This document shows, piece after piece, positions 33,897 to 45,741 of a DNA stretch of 64,000 nucleotides. A program made the position numbers and the translations under genes. Below the pieces are notes generated by a model that ran no database searches, was not told the origin of the DNA, and worked only from the letters and a program-made list of their open reading frames with translations. Numbering within the stretch: position 1 is the first letter of the stretch; each line of letters starts with the position of its first letter. The DNA comes from Isoetes taiwanensis (Eukaryota; Streptophyta; Lycopodiopsida; Isoetales; Isoetaceae): positions 10,816,697 through 10,880,696 of the forward strand of contig JAJEKV010000034.1 in assembly GCA_021234155.1 (NCBI GenBank). The letters run 5' to 3'.

Positions 33897-36235
33897 CATT
33901 GTTCTCAAGAATCTACCACCGAATTTGGCACTGTTCGCTCCAACTGTAGCTTCATTTGTCGTCTTCAGGAGGATCCCAAGGTTGGAAGATCAAAGCCAAA
34001 ACGTTAGAGCAACTTGTTAACATGCATATACTAGTCCAGGCTTATAACTCTTTCGTGTTTTGTCATTCACATTTTTGCAGCATGTGGCCTATAGGGCTAA
34101 TAATAGATACTGGCGATGCTCAAGGACTTTTGATCAGATCAGATAGCCATGGCTTCAAGTTGTGAGTATGGTCCCTAATATCTATCTCTGGCATCTGCTA
34201 GAACTTGATCAGACCAACCTGGTAAAGGGTTCTTGAGGCATTTGTAAGAGCTTGCCTTATGTTGAACTTTGATCAGATCAAGTTGCTACCACTTCAGGTT
34301 GACAGTTTTGGCTCCTACCAGCTCTGCTCAGCAGGCATCTATGACAACTTTCAATGGTAGTTCTCATCCAATCAACTTGCTACAACTTCCAGAATGTAAT
34401 ACTCTTGCTTTGAGTTATTTGAATGATCTTCTTTCGAAGATTGTAGACGTCACCGCCTTGGTGACGTCCGATTCCATTTGTAAGTCAAATCATGAAGCAA
34501 AAAGCCACTATTTTTGAAAAAAAAAAAAATAGATTTTGTTCGTAGAATCCTTGTTTGCCTTGAAAATCAGGTTTCTTATTTTGTTAATGATGGATGAAGA
34601 GGGCTTGTGGTATTATAACTGCCGCCAAAGGACATGTCAATTGGGGGGGCTCTGGCCTTGAAAATTTGTGCATGATGGCAAGTATCGTTTTGTAACATAT
34701 TTTACTTTTGTGTTAAGTTGGCTGTGGACATACGACCTTCATCATTGCAAACAGTAATTGATTGCTCAAAATTTCAATCTATCTCTTTTTTTTTTCTTAC
34801 CTTTAAAAATATACAAATATACAAGTTTTACATCCACGAACTACATTGCCAAGATCTTATACTCCAAAAAAAAAAGGGTTGTGGATTTTTATTCTTCTAG
34901 TGGTACTGATACTATTGTTAGTACTAGTAGTACTAGTGCTAGCAGCAGTACAAGCAAAGCGAACAAAAAATCACCTCATTGTGTAGTGCCTCTTTTCGTT
35001 CTTAGTACCTAGACGTTGTATAACATTTGCTGTCAAAATCATGCCATAGTGCATCCTTGTGCAAATCACTAAGTACTTTTCTTAGCACCCATTTAATCAA
35101 ACTTTTGCAATGGTTTGTGATTCCTTTTAGATGTCCATGTGATTTGCTCCCTTTCTACCGGTTGTTTTATTCATATTAACATTGATTATGTGCCTAGACA
35201 TTGAGCTTGCCCTCTAAATTGGTAACAACCATGTGTAGTATTATGTTAGCCACATGACAAAATGGTATTAAGAATAGTCAGGCACATTAAATTTGTCCTC
35301 ATGCTAAACTCTCGCTTATCTCAACTGATTTAGCACGTCTATTTTAAGGCAATCCAAGTCATTTTATAGACTTTATTTTCCTTGTTTATTCTTTTGTTAC
35401 TACTACTTGCATTCGTGCTCCACAAAAAATACGTAGACTATTCGTGCATCGGCCCATTCTATCTTCTGCATGTGATCATTTAAAATATATACACGTGCAA
35501 GAACAAGTTGTTGGTTAACATTTTCAAATACCCTTCCAAGTACTTGAGATAGGTGCACAAATACTAATGGAAATAAAACAAGAATAAAGTTAGGGATTCT
35601 ATTTGGAGGCATTCTCGTGAATAATAGTATGGAATTATCTCAATCATCTAGCATGTGTCTATTTCTAGTTGTATCTAAGATCACAGCTTGCTGTATTTAG
35701 GATATTGTAGCAGATAGAAGCACTGAGGAAACCAGCTAATTATTTCCATGTATAACACCCACACCTAGATATGAGTAACAACACTAAGGTCTCAGCAGTC
35801 CCCACCAATATGAATTGGAAAGAGAAATTATTAAACACCGATATCTTGACCCCACCCCTACAACTTTGTACTGATATGAGTGTAAAGCTACTAGGCAATT
35901 GTCTAGTAGAATCATTTGCTCTCATAATGCTAGAATTTCCTTCTATATATTTATGAAATCAATTGTTGGCCCATTATGGACCTTGTAACCAAGTGGACAC
36001 AAATGGTCCTTACCTTGATATGAGGAGTCTGACAAATGCAAACCACCCTATAATACAAGCAATCCCAGTCATGCAAGACTACAAAAAAAAACTCATAGGT
36101 TTGCTGCATCGATATACAAAAGGATGAAAAACATATGTCTAAATTTTTCAATCCATACACCAACTCAAGAAAAGATTATGTCATGGGGATTATGGCTCCA
36201 TAGCCTTACATGCTTGGTCCTTCAGCACTGCCATG
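33897..36235. other. LBD 3' flank and intergenic DNA
   Basis: No second gene recognised. The 3' UTR of the LBD gene probably lies in the first few hundred bases. A perfect 9-bp-stem hairpin occurs at 34446-34468, and a short (AGTACTAGT)-like run at 34915-34945. Confidence 0.45.
34446..34468. promoter_or_regulatory. perfect hairpin with two TGACGTC cores
   Basis: GACGTCACC (34446-34454), loop GCCTT, GGTGACGTC (34460-34468). Each arm contains a TGACG-type bZIP (TGA factor) core, so it could be a paired binding site or an RNA hairpin in a transcript. Function unknown. Confidence 0.4.
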
Positions 36236-36284
36236 TTTTTGTCATTGATATTTTTCTATTCAACTCTTTCTAGCCATGTTTTTG

Positions 36285-36475
36285 TCTTCTCTTTTCCTCC
36301 TCTCCCCACCCTTTCTCTCTTCCCTTTTCTTCTCGTGCTTTTTTTCCCTTCCATTTCCTCCTCTCCCCCTTCCTTTTTCTCATGCCCTTTTTCCCTTCCC
36401 TTTTCCCCACATTTTTCCTTCCCTTTTTCCACCCTTTCCCTTCTCCCTTTTCCCTAGGGCCCCTTTTTGTTTTTT
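36285..36475. repeat. polypyrimidine tract
   Basis: About 190 nt of almost pure C/T on the plus strand, built from irregular CCCTTTT/CTTTTCC words. The Ser/Phe/Leu-rich frames across it are artefacts. Confidence 0.9.
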
Positions 36476-36479
36476 TGAA

Positions 36480-37625
36480 GGCAAGAATCTGTATTATATT
36501 CGAATGATAAAACATTTATGTACATACAGTTGAGTATGGAACTACTACCACTTCTCTCATCCATGAATAGAAGTCCATACTGTGAGCCTAGTGCTCTTAG
36601 AACCCCTCTCAACATCTTCTCCATAGGATACTACAGGAGAGGAGGACCAAGTTTCTAGACCCTAATGATCCAATAGGGGCCAGCTACTGGACAAGAGCTA
36701 CCCGGCCTCTTCTCCAAACAGATACTATGGGAGCGCAGCTCTTGTTTTTCCCCATGCCCCAACTGCATCATAGCTTCAAAAAGATTGGCCCTAAGATAAA
36801 CAGAAGAAACCAGACTTGAGTTAGAGAGCCATAGAAGAACGGAGCAGCCAAGTGCAATGATCTGCCACCAAGCAAGAACATAGGATCCTCTGTACGCTCC
36901 TCCCGAATATAGTGGTGGTCAAGCCAGATGCTGTAGCAGTACTATAGGGAGTGCCCTAATGTGCGCAGCACTCAACCTTCTTCTCACCAAGCAGACCAGC
37001 AAGGGCACCACTGCTAGAACTCTGAATCATGCCATGCCCATCTGCATCTAGCTATGCAGGCCTTGTCTTCCTGCAAAACCAAGAACGAAACATTTCTAGG
37101 GTCTCCTGCCCACTAGAAGCCCATGGCTCTCAATCGGCCCCGTACATCCTGACTGTCAGTACAAAAGCCACCCCTTACTGGGAAAGGAGAGCGCAGGCTC
37201 TGCTACATGTTAAACAGACTACCACAAAATCTTCTAAATAATTGCAGACAGATTATGAGGAGTTGCTCCACTTATACCAATAGATCTTATTCTTGCCAAC
37301 TCCTAGCACCTGCTCAAAGAAAGTTTACAGACTAGTACTAGTAATGAAAGCACCGTCTTCTTCTTCCTTACCATAGTACTACAGAAGAGCATCAGTTCTT
37401 TCCAACCTGCCTTTTGCCCAGCCTTAAAGGTCCCTTCCAAAAAATGTTCTAGCAAAAGTTTTTGTACTAAGCAGTGCTCTCCTTCTTCCTCAGGCGATGA
37501 ATACTACAGTTCTGCTTGCATTTTTTTCCTAAAAACTATATCCCTTCTTCCAACTAGCATACTAGAAGTAACCAAGAAAAGACATATCTTAAAAATAGGG
37601 CTCCTACCCCATAAACTTGACCACT
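36480..37625. other. unassigned, possibly transcribed region
   Basis: Balanced base composition and several splice-like sites on the minus strand upstream of an exon-like piece at 37629-37741. No continuous reading frame was followed. Confidence 0.35.
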
Positions 37626-37628
37626 AAC

Positions 37629-37741
37629 CTGAGGCACAGCTCCCCTGACCAGAAACCTTGTGAAAGATGCAGGAATATGCAGCAAAAAACCAGGTATACC
37701 ATCCTTGCCAAGCAACACAGAAGCCCCTGGATCGTTAGAAG
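37629..37741 (-). CDS. possible exon of an unrecognised gene
   Basis: On the minus strand, TTATCTTTCAG precedes a 113-nt open exon that ends CCTCAG followed by GTTAGTGG, a good donor. The frame encodes SNDPGASVLLGKDGIPGFLL then HIPASFTRFLVRGAVPQ, which looks like genuine protein. Upstream (37760-37940) a first exon with ATG GCG GCC is conceivable but broken by stops in the frames I tried. The product is not recognised; this may be a captured or decayed host gene. Confidence 0.35.
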
Positions 37742-37959
37742 CTGAAAGATAAGGAAGGAAGGTTTTCCTGGTTAGTAGCACAAGATGGAGCGAAAGAATG
37801 GAAAACCCAGCTGTATAAATCCGATTCATGCAGCCCTGTTCTCTGAAGCGCGGAGCCCTCCAGCATCTGCCAGAAGAATGATTCACCAAGCATCAGAGAC
37901 GGCCATAGCTGTCTCCTACAAATTGGCCAAGAACCTGGCCGCCATTGCCGGCCCGTTAT

Positions 37960-38560
37960 TGTCCCCCCCCCTTTTTTTCCCTTTTTCCTTTTTTTCCCTT
38001 GTCCTTTTCCCTTTTCTCTCCCTTTCCCTCTTCATTTTTTTCCCCTTCTCTTTTCCTCATTCCCTCTTCCTCCTTTCCCTTCTCTTTCGCCTTTCTCCCT
38101 CCATTTTCCTTTTCCCTTTCCCTTTCCTTTTTTCTCTTCCCTTCTCCTCTCCTTTTTTCTCTTCCTCTTACTCCCATGCTCTTCTTCCCTTTCCTTTTCT
38201 ATTTTTCCCCACCAGTTTCCACTTCCCACTTCTCATTGTCCTGTTTTCTCTCTTCCCCTCCCCTCCCCCACCTCTTTTCTTTTCTCTTTCCTTTTTACCT
38301 TCCCTTCTCCCCACCCTTTTCCTCTTCCCTTTTTTCTCATGTCATTTTTTGCTTCCCTTTTCCTCCTTTCCTCACTCATTTCCTCTTCCTCTTTTCTCAG
38401 TGTCTTTTTTCCCTTTCCTTTCTCCTTTCCTTTTTATGTCATTTCCTTTTCCCTTTTCTCATACCCTTTTTCCCTTCCTTTCCCCCATTCTCTCTTTCTT
38501 TTTTTTCCCTTCACTTTTTCCCTTTCCTCCTCCCTTATACTTTTCCCTTCCTTAAGAGAT
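37960..38560. repeat. 600-nt polypyrimidine tract
   Basis: Nearly pure C/T with recurring TTTTCCCTT and CTTCCC words. It is followed, after a 150-bp mixed spacer, by the purine tract at 38710-39030, so the pair could fold back on itself. The apparent 256-residue frame is compositional only. Confidence 0.92.
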
Positions 38561-38709
38561 CAAAGCATAATGGATTACGATGGTGGGAAGTCACGCGATA
38601 AATCTTAGCCTTCGGACGCAATCAGATGACTCAACCGTCTAAATTTGGGTTTGATCAAACCCTAGATTGGATGAGGATTCACTTGCTTCAATCCCTCAAT
38701 CAAAAGCTT

Positions 38710-39030
38710 TTGGAAGGGGGAAAGAGAAAAAGGCAAAAAGGAAGGAGGAAAAGGGCAAAAGAGGGAAGGGAAAAAGGGGAAGGAGGAAAAGGAAAAGGGA
38801 GGGGGAAAGAGGAAAAAGGAAAAAGCGAGAGAAATGGAGAAAAGGGAAAAGGCGAAACTAAAAGGGAAGGGGGGAAAATAGAACGGAAAATTTTAAAAAG
38901 GGAAAAGCAAGGAGTGGGAAAAGGAAAAAAGTAGAAAGCAGGCAAATGGGAAAAAACGGAAAAAGGAAAGGAAAAGGGAAAAAGAAAAAAACGAAAGAGA
39001 AAAATAGAAAAATGGAAAAGGGGAAAGTAG
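38710..39030. repeat. 320-nt polypurine tract
   Basis: A/G-rich counterpart (GGGAAAAAGG-like words) of the pyrimidine tract at 37960-38560, in inverted relation. Confidence 0.92.
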
Positions 39031-39079
39031 GCAGTCCCAACAAGTAACTAAGCTGCATTTTTCAAGAGGGACAATAAAA

Positions 39080-39835
39080 CTAAGTCCTCAAAAACTTTGT
39101 TACTTCAATATTAGAAGGAGGAGATTTTTGCATGCCTCAATTTCATTGCCTCTCTGGGTAATGTAGCTTGGCAAGCAACTAAGCTACATTGACCCAGAGA
39201 GGCAAGGAAAAAAAATAAGAGGCCTGGGAAAACTTCCTACTTCCAAAATCAGGTAACGAGGGTTCCTAGGACACTTTCGATTGTCAACTCGAGAAAATAC
39301 ATTCTAGCTAATTGCCACACTTTAGTCAGGTTTTAAGGTAACAACATACAAGAAATAGCAACAAAACCAGCACCTCCTAGGAAAGCAATCAAATAGAGTA
39401 CTCAAAAATCATGTGACTTCAACATTAGAAGGACCAAAATTTCTCATGCCTTAGTTTCATTGCCTCTCTGTGTAATGGAGCTAGTAAGTAACTAAGCTAC
39501 ATTGACCCAGCCTAGCAAGTAACTAAGCTGTCTTTCCCCAAAGTGGTAATTAAACAGAGTCCTCAAAACCCTGTTACTTCAACATTAGAAGGACCGAGAT
39601 TTCCGGGAGCCCTAATTTCATTGCCTCTCTATGTACCAGAGCTTAGAAAGCAACTAAGCTGCATTGACCCATAGAGGCAAAGAAAGGAAGCTCGGGAAAA
39701 CTCGCAGCTACCAAAATGATGTAACGAGTGTTCCCAAAAGTCTTTTGATTACGACTCTAAGAAAATGTAGCCTAGCTAGTTGTCGCAATTCACTCAAGAT
39801 TTAGAGTAGCAACACATATTACCGCGGACATATTG
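39080..39835. repeat. tandem repeat, about 470-bp unit with partial copy
   Basis: Sequence from about 39080 (CTCAAAAACTTTGTTACTTCAA) recurs at about 39395 (short copy) and about 39555 (long copy). In each copy, TTTCATTGCCTCTCT is followed by CAACTAAGCT(A/G)CATTGACCC. The long copies also share GGGAAAACT..CC and TAACGAG(G/T)GTTCC phrases. Confidence 0.8.
39146..39205. repeat. imperfect 24-bp-arm hairpin
   Basis: Arms 39146-39169 and 39181-39205 are complementary with a single 1-nt bulge, around an 11-nt loop. The left arm begins TTGCCTCTCTGGGT. Diverged versions occur in the neighbouring repeat copies. It could be a MITE-like or small-RNA-forming hairpin. Confidence 0.65.
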
Positions 39836-39839
39836 GCAT

Positions 39840-40790
39840 ATGAATCTCTATTGTTCTGATCTCCTTTACGGTGGCCACCATGGCCAAGATTCTACCATAG
39901 AGTCCAAAGGAAAGAAGGCTAGACTAGAAATCCAGATGCCATTGTATAGCATGCTATCTTGATTTGTGAACGGGCATGTCCCAACCATAAAAGTCAATAC
40001 TATTTTCCAAGGAGATATGATAATTTATTATTTTTGTAGATTATATACCGCTTTGTAAAAATAGTGTTGATTTTCATAGTTATGACCGTGATCCACAAAG
40101 TAGGCCCTCATGCCTGCATCATTGAAAGCAGACTTCCATAGCATGCATATCAATGTCATTAGAACTTGTGGTAAACATCTCAACAGCGTCAAAACTTGTG
40201 GTCAAAACCTTCGTTGCAGTGGATAACACAATGCATTGACTATGGAGTTCAACGCAAAGAAAGTTACAACCATAGGTCCTGACAACATTGAAATGCATGC
40301 TACGAGGAGCTCGACTTTCATCATAGAAAATCATTGTTTGGGGTTTGGGACAGGTTGGGGACAACCTATAAGACAACCCCCTCTGGGGACCCTTGAATCT
40401 AATAGGCAGATCTGAGTACAAAGTGTCATGCGAGATTTTGCAAAAAAATCACTTAACTGAACAGAAAACAAGAGATACGTCAATGCCAAAATAATAATTC
40501 CTTGATACCATAATGCAAAACAACAAGGAACTCACTGAATGCAGAGATCTGCAACAAGAGAGAACGACGAGTCTTGTCTAGCTTCTATGTCTAAGCCACT
40601 GATATATATAGTACAATGGTTTTGGGCCCATAATAGTAAAAAATCATCAATAGGTGGAACGGCCATCGACTTCCACAATATCTGCATATGAAGCTAAGCC
40701 TTCAACCTAATTGTAATGGTTGGGCAGCCTCAAGTTGCGTCAGAAAGGCCGTGATAAAATAGGCACACCACAAGTCATGGCAAGAAGAAG
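39840..40790. other. no gene recognised
   Basis: AT-rich intergenic DNA without recognisable exons, repeats with ends, or RNA genes. Confidence 0.45.
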
Positions 40791-40882
40791 CACATTGACT
40801 CCAAGTTTTGGTCCATTGTTGTAAACTCTAGTTTTTATAGGTCCACATGTACTTTATTTAGAGATCACAAAAAACCTACACG

Positions 40883-41010
40883 TAGATCTGTGGAGGTGTG
40901 GTTTTACTGATTGATGATGTTGTTTTTTAAGTGGACAAGGAAACTCCACTGTTGTTTTTGTAAGGAGTTGTGGTTTTTGTTTTTTAGGAGGTGTGGCTTT
41001 TGGGTTGCTC
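40883..41010. repeat. G/T-rich repeat homologous to 13862-13989 (inverted)
   Basis: Begins AGATCTGTGGAGGTGTGGTT and continues with TTTTTTAAGTGGACAAGGAA. The complement of 13989-13862 shows the same order of words with roughly 85% identity. No gene content. Confidence 0.75.
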
Positions 41011-41284
41011 GAAGAGCAAATCTTGGGAGGTGGGTTGATGGAATATACTTTTGATGGCAGTGAAGATACCATTTCGAGGGCCCAAATTAAAAATCCTTCC
41101 GCATTCGAGGGCTCAGATTGAAACTTTTGCTACATTATATGAGTTAATAAGAGGCTCCTTTGCCGTCGATTGCCATGAGACTATGTTAGTGCGCCATCCA
41201 GTTGACCACTCAGCGTCTCCCTTGGCTTCGAAAATGAGGAGCATCAAGAATAGCGATGTCCGACATTGGTATCTGGTCTTACAG

Positions 41285-41640
41285 AGCTAAAGCCTAGATG
41301 CAAGCTTCCAAGGCTTCAAAGGCACAGTACCCAGCTCCTTCTCTAAACTCGCCAAGCTCAAAAAGTTGTCCATTGCTGATAATCGTGGGATTTTCATTCC
41401 TGCATTTTTTTGGTTCATTCGATGGCCTTGAGCAATTTTTGGCATCTAATACATGCCCTAAAGCTCCCTTTCTCACAGCATTCTTTCGCCTCTCTAACCT
41501 CCAGCATATGAATTTGTCTCGCACACAGTTTGATTCATCAGGTGGATTTAGTGGTGTTTTGCCATCAAAGATCTCCAAGCTTCGCACCTTCAGATTCTGA
41601 GGTTGAGCAGTGCAAACATTTCTTTGCCTATAACGTGCTT
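41285..41640 (+). pseudogene. leucine-rich repeat protein fragment (RLP/LRR-RLK type)
   Basis: In shifting frames the plus strand shows GTVPSSFSKLAKLKKLSIAD then, 150 bp on, LSNLQHMNLSRTQFDSS and GFSGVLPSKISKLRTF. These fit the plant extracellular LRR consensus (LxxLxxLxLxxNxxxGxIPxxx). Stops and frameshifts between the blocks, and the absence of a signal peptide, transmembrane segment or kinase domain, mark a degraded piece of a receptor-like protein or kinase. Confidence 0.7.
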
Positions 41641-41978
41641 CATCATCATCTTTGCTACCTTTTTGAAAATGTTATTGGTGCTTGTCAGGGATGTGACTAA
41701 TAATCATCTTGTTTCTTTGCAAGCCATCACTACGGCATTAGATATGAACAAATGCTTTGCTTGTGCATAGCATACCTTAACCATCATTCAATTAAATTGG
41801 GTTTATGTCTTAATTTTGGGACAAATTTCATATTGCATGTTTTTAGTAGCATATTCAAATTCACACATTTCACCTCAAAATTATGAAAACGTAATATCAT
41901 GTTATTTACAAAATAGTCAATATTTCACAATATAGCACCATATCATAAAAACGTGATAACAAAAATTTACATAGTTAT

Positions 41979-44767
41979 TCAACTTTCTTCAAGCACCCCC
42001 AATGATATCATAGCCTTCTTCCTGACATCCTGAGGTATTGTAATTCTCGCATTTCTAGCTGGAATAGTGTTTGGAGTCCATGAGTACAAAACACTTTCAT
42101 AGTCTAGCCAAAGATCGGGATCACTCGGATTTCTCCTCCATTTCTTTGTCCAACAATGAAAGTACCTTTCTTTATTCGACACGTTGGTCAATCGATGCCT
42201 TTGGACACCACCATTCCACCCAAGACATGGTTGAAGTTAATATTACCTTCTTCTTTGCAAATATAGAGATAGTGAACCCCAACCCACCTTTGGATATGTA
42301 TCTAAATCGATGGCTTTACTACCACAAATTGGTGGCATTCCAAGTCGATTGGAAGGTTCATAAGCATCCATGCACGGAAACTTTGGCCTATTGTTCTTAG
42401 GACCAACATAGTGTTTGTCGGAAAGGAGGAGGAGCATATTGCTTGCGAATGCTACTTACGGTGTCATCAAAATCCTCGGCACCTGCTAAGGTCTTCCACC
42501 TAGTTTTAGGCAACCACCCTTCTTTCAATTCATCGAGGATGTGTCTATCTCCCCAACGGGTTAATCACCTTCTTCCAGTAAGCCACCAAGGCACGGTTGG
42601 TGTCATCACGGATTGGTTTGCCAATGCTTTATATAGTCTTGGATTCCTTCCTTAGTCAATCCCAATTGCTTCACTTCTTGATGGGTTTTAAAGCTTTTGG
42701 TTGACCTAGAGGTATCATAGGCTTGCCATTCTCATCTCTACGCCATATTTCCTCCCCCTCCTCTCCACTCATCCTCGAAGGTCTCATCTTCCATTGGAAG
42801 ATTGGAATCCCATCTCTCACCCAAAAGTGAACTGCAGAGGCCCTGGAATGACCTTCAAGATCCAATGTATAACCATCCACAAAGCTCTTCCAATCGGGCA
42901 CTTCTTCTATGAGAGAAGCTATAGGGTTTGGAGTAGTGCATTCATGCAAGATTTCCATTAGCCTAGGAAAGTTGGTCCTTTGTTTCTTTGCTTCAAGATA
43001 CAACTATATTTGCCAAATAATGCATCCACATCCTCATGGGTATGCCGGGCATAAGAAACCCTAAATTAACTCTTTCAAATATCCCCACAAATTTGTTAAG
43101 TAGGATAGGAAAGAAAACATCCACTGTTCTTATTTTGGCCAAAGACAATTATCAAGTTGCAAGAGAAACCTTTTGGGTAGATCTTGAGGTTTAGCACGTG
43201 AAGTTGAAGCTCCAACATGTTCATTAGACCCATGCTTCCTAAACCTTGCCTTCTTTGAACTTTTCAATATTGTTAGGGTTTCCATCTAACAATGCTCTAT
43301 GTAGTGCACGGCTAGGCTGTAAGGTCCTGGAGGTGACCATTGTATCCATTTTCATAGTTTCTCAAACACCTCATGATACTCCCAATATGAAAATCTGGAC
43401 CATCACTCCACAACTCCAAACTAAAATGGCCATAGTAGGTTTGATTCGCCCATGCAAGATTGCCCTTGATCATTGAGATCTGTAAAGGGTATGATCTTCC
43501 ACATGACTTTGGTATGTACTTGAATTGTGGAAGACAAGTCTTTTGCTGGTCCATCTTGTCATGTATAATACATAAATAGTTATTGGGTTCCAATGGATAA
43601 AGTCCTCCACATCCAATAACATGATCTACATGATAGTTGGTCAGTCATATGGTCCTTCATATGCTCCCTTATCCTAGCCCTTTGACTAGGTTTGCACAGT
43701 CTTATCAAGAGTCTCCTTCAACTTAGCACATAAATTGCACTTTGCAAAGTTGTTTGAAGTTGCTATGGTGACATGATTGAAATGCTTCTTCCATAACCTA
43801 CTAAAGCTAGGTTGGGATATTGGAAGAATTTCCAATTCTCGAAGTAGGGAATTCACTTCTTCCAAAATACTCTTTTGAGTACAATGTGATGGCAACCTTT
43901 TCTCAACAACTGCTCTTCCCTTTTCATCCCTTCTCGCTTTTTGTGTGGCATAGACTGCATTGAAATCAATATATTTTTCAAATATCTCCCCTGGGCAGCC
44001 TAAAGGTCCTAGTTTGTTGGTCTCAACAAACCATTATTTCCATGTAAAGCAATCTGTTCCCCTCTTGCTGTTTTTTTGCCAATTATGCCATGAAGAAGTT
44101 GGAATTGCATGGATACTCTGCCATGCTTTTGCACATATCCATTTGCCTAGCAAAGGGTATCTTTTTCTGTTTGGGTTTCTTTCATCTTGAAGTGCATGCT
44201 CGAAGATTGTGTACATGTAGGTCCTCCTCTCATCAACAAGTGTATTCTTGAAAAGTGGCTCTTGCTTCCACCAATTGTTCTATTGTGAAGAATTGCATAC
44301 AATCACTCAACAACAATAACCGAGCCCCCTAACCTTCACCATTGTCTCACGTTTGGTGTCACTAATCAACTTGGCTCTTTTGCTAGGATAATGTCGGCAA
44401 CCGATACTTCTCCCCTTTTGCCTAGGTTTAGAGTTTCAAGCGCCAATGGATCAATATCAAGACAATCATTGTCCCCAACAACCTCGGGGCTCTCGGAAAA
44501 ATATAATCCTCCACAAATTGAACACTACTTATAGGCCATGCCATGATGCAAGGAACCTCAATTGCTTGACACAACCAAAACATTCCTTGTCACCCAAACC
44601 TTTACCTTTCGGTTGTCTTCCAACATCGAAATTGCAATACCAATATTGTCTTCCCCTAGCCTTTCATCATTACTTGACTTGACCGGGGATGCGCTAGCAC
44701 AATGACTCCTTGGCCTACTATTTCCTTGTTGCACTTGTGCATGATTCTCACCTTCTTGTTCCTCCAT
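41979..44767 (-). pseudogene. DUF7869-like DDE transposase-type gene relic
   Basis: Minus-strand blocks in order: MEEQEGENHAQVQQGNS (44767); SFSRLWKKHFNHVTIATSNN with FAKCNLCAKLKE, a Cys pair typical of the family (about 43710-43810); IIHDKMDQQKTCLP (about 43530-43570), probably the first catalytic Asp; YGHFSLELWSDGPDFHIGS; KRFLLQLDNC (about 43145-43175), second Asp; HTHEDVDALFGKY (about 43005-43045), the hallmark motif; then LIEEVPDWKSFVDGYTLDLEG (42900); and RKKAMISLGVLEES ending at 41979. Frameshifts near 43045 and 43130 and several stops make it a pseudogene. The motif set is that of proteins I recall as DUF7869-containing, widespread in oomycetes, invertebrates and some plants and probably transposon-encoded. 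It is a different family from the gene at 17969-23210. Confidence 0.65.
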
Positions 44768-44774
44768 TGCACCC

Positions 44775-45240
44775 TACTATAGAGGACTAATTGTTTTTCT
44801 TCAACATTCTTGCTAGGAGTTGGTTTTCATTGATATTGCTCTTTTCAATATGTTGCACACCATCTTGAGTTGGAGAGGCACCATTGACCTAGGCAAATTG
44901 CACCCTTTTTAGTCAATGAGTAAGAAAAATTATTACACCATAAGATAAAAAAGTACGTACATTTATGGAATATGTAGAGGTAAATCAAATTTTTTTTAAA
45001 AGCAAGAAATTCCTTGGAAATAGGTTTAATATAATAATAACAATGGGAAAAAGCGAAATCATTTAAAACAAGAATTTTCATGGCAACAACAAGGAAATGA
45101 CATTTATATAAATATATCTAAATTTTAATTATCGAAAATTTGGATATATGATTCTGAAAAAGACATATAACTAATAGGCGTGAGAATTTATTATCCATAA
45201 TAATATACCCTAGATAATATAGTCAATGGAATTTGGTATG
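44775..45240. other. no gene recognised
   Basis: AT-rich intergenic sequence upstream of the promoter-like block at 45243. Confidence 0.45.
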
Positions 45241-45242
45241 CT

Positions 45243-45330
45243 GGCGTGTTATTTGAGGCAATAAATTATTCACGCTAAGAGCTAATTAACCCTATATAAA
45301 TCGGTTCACGCTCTCAAGACCATTACGTCC
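45243..45330 (+). promoter_or_regulatory. promoter-like block A with TATA box
   Basis: GGCGTGTTA, then TTATTCACGCTAA, then CCTATATAAATCGG (TATA at about 45294), then TTCACGCTCTCAA. The spacing of the TATA box to the ATG at 45349 fits a plant core promoter. A diverged copy in the same order and spacing lies at 46460-46545. Confidence 0.55.
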
Positions 45331-45348
45331 CAATTTTTTTTCGCGCCA

Positions 45349-45741
45349 TGAAGCGTTGACCTCAAATTTTCGAACTTCATGAAGAACCCGAGGTCTCGTC
45401 AAAGAGACGTCGGGTTGAAAACCCCCTCTCTTCCCCCCTCATAGATTTTCTTGCCCAATTCTCCTCGATTAGATCGGAGGATGATTCTGATTTCGAAATA
45501 GAAGAGGAGGAGTTGAGCTCCTCTGATTCCTCTGATTCTGAAGAGGAGGAAGAGGAGGAGTTGGAGGAAGAGGAGGAGATGTCCTCCCAAGAGCACATGA
45601 CCGCTCTGCCCGGGGTTGGCTTGACCACGAAGCGAGAGAGAATGAATTCGGAGGAGGAGGAGGAGGAGGAGGAGGAGGAGGATTGGGAAGAAGGTCGACA
45701 ATTCGACCCGGTTTTGGAGTGGTTGAGAGATGAACCAGGTT
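45349..45741 (+). pseudogene. acidic Ser/Glu-rich first exon, start broken
   Basis: An ATG about 55 nt after the TATA box gives only MKR then a stop. In the same frame an open stretch resumes (EEPEVSSKRRRVENPLSSPL, DFLAQFSSIRSEDDSDFEIE, then long Glu/Ser runs, QFDPVLEWLRDEPG) and ends at a GTTTGC donor at 45741. The complementary strand gives the poly-Ser frame, which is an artefact. The protein would be acidic and disordered with an NLS-like KRRR; I do not recognise it. It may be the first exon of the decayed gene(s) that run to 53.9 kb. Confidence 0.4.

Noticed and set aside
37785-38601. 256- and 218-residue Phe/Ser/Pro/Leu-rich ORFs
   Set aside because: Compositional artefact of the polypyrimidine tract; no domain or splice logic beyond the first few codons.
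13862-41010. One 27-kb transposon bounded by the inverted 120-bp repeats
   Set aside because: The span contains the intact LBD gene, a Copia relic and unrelated repeats, and no matching ends or target duplications were seen.
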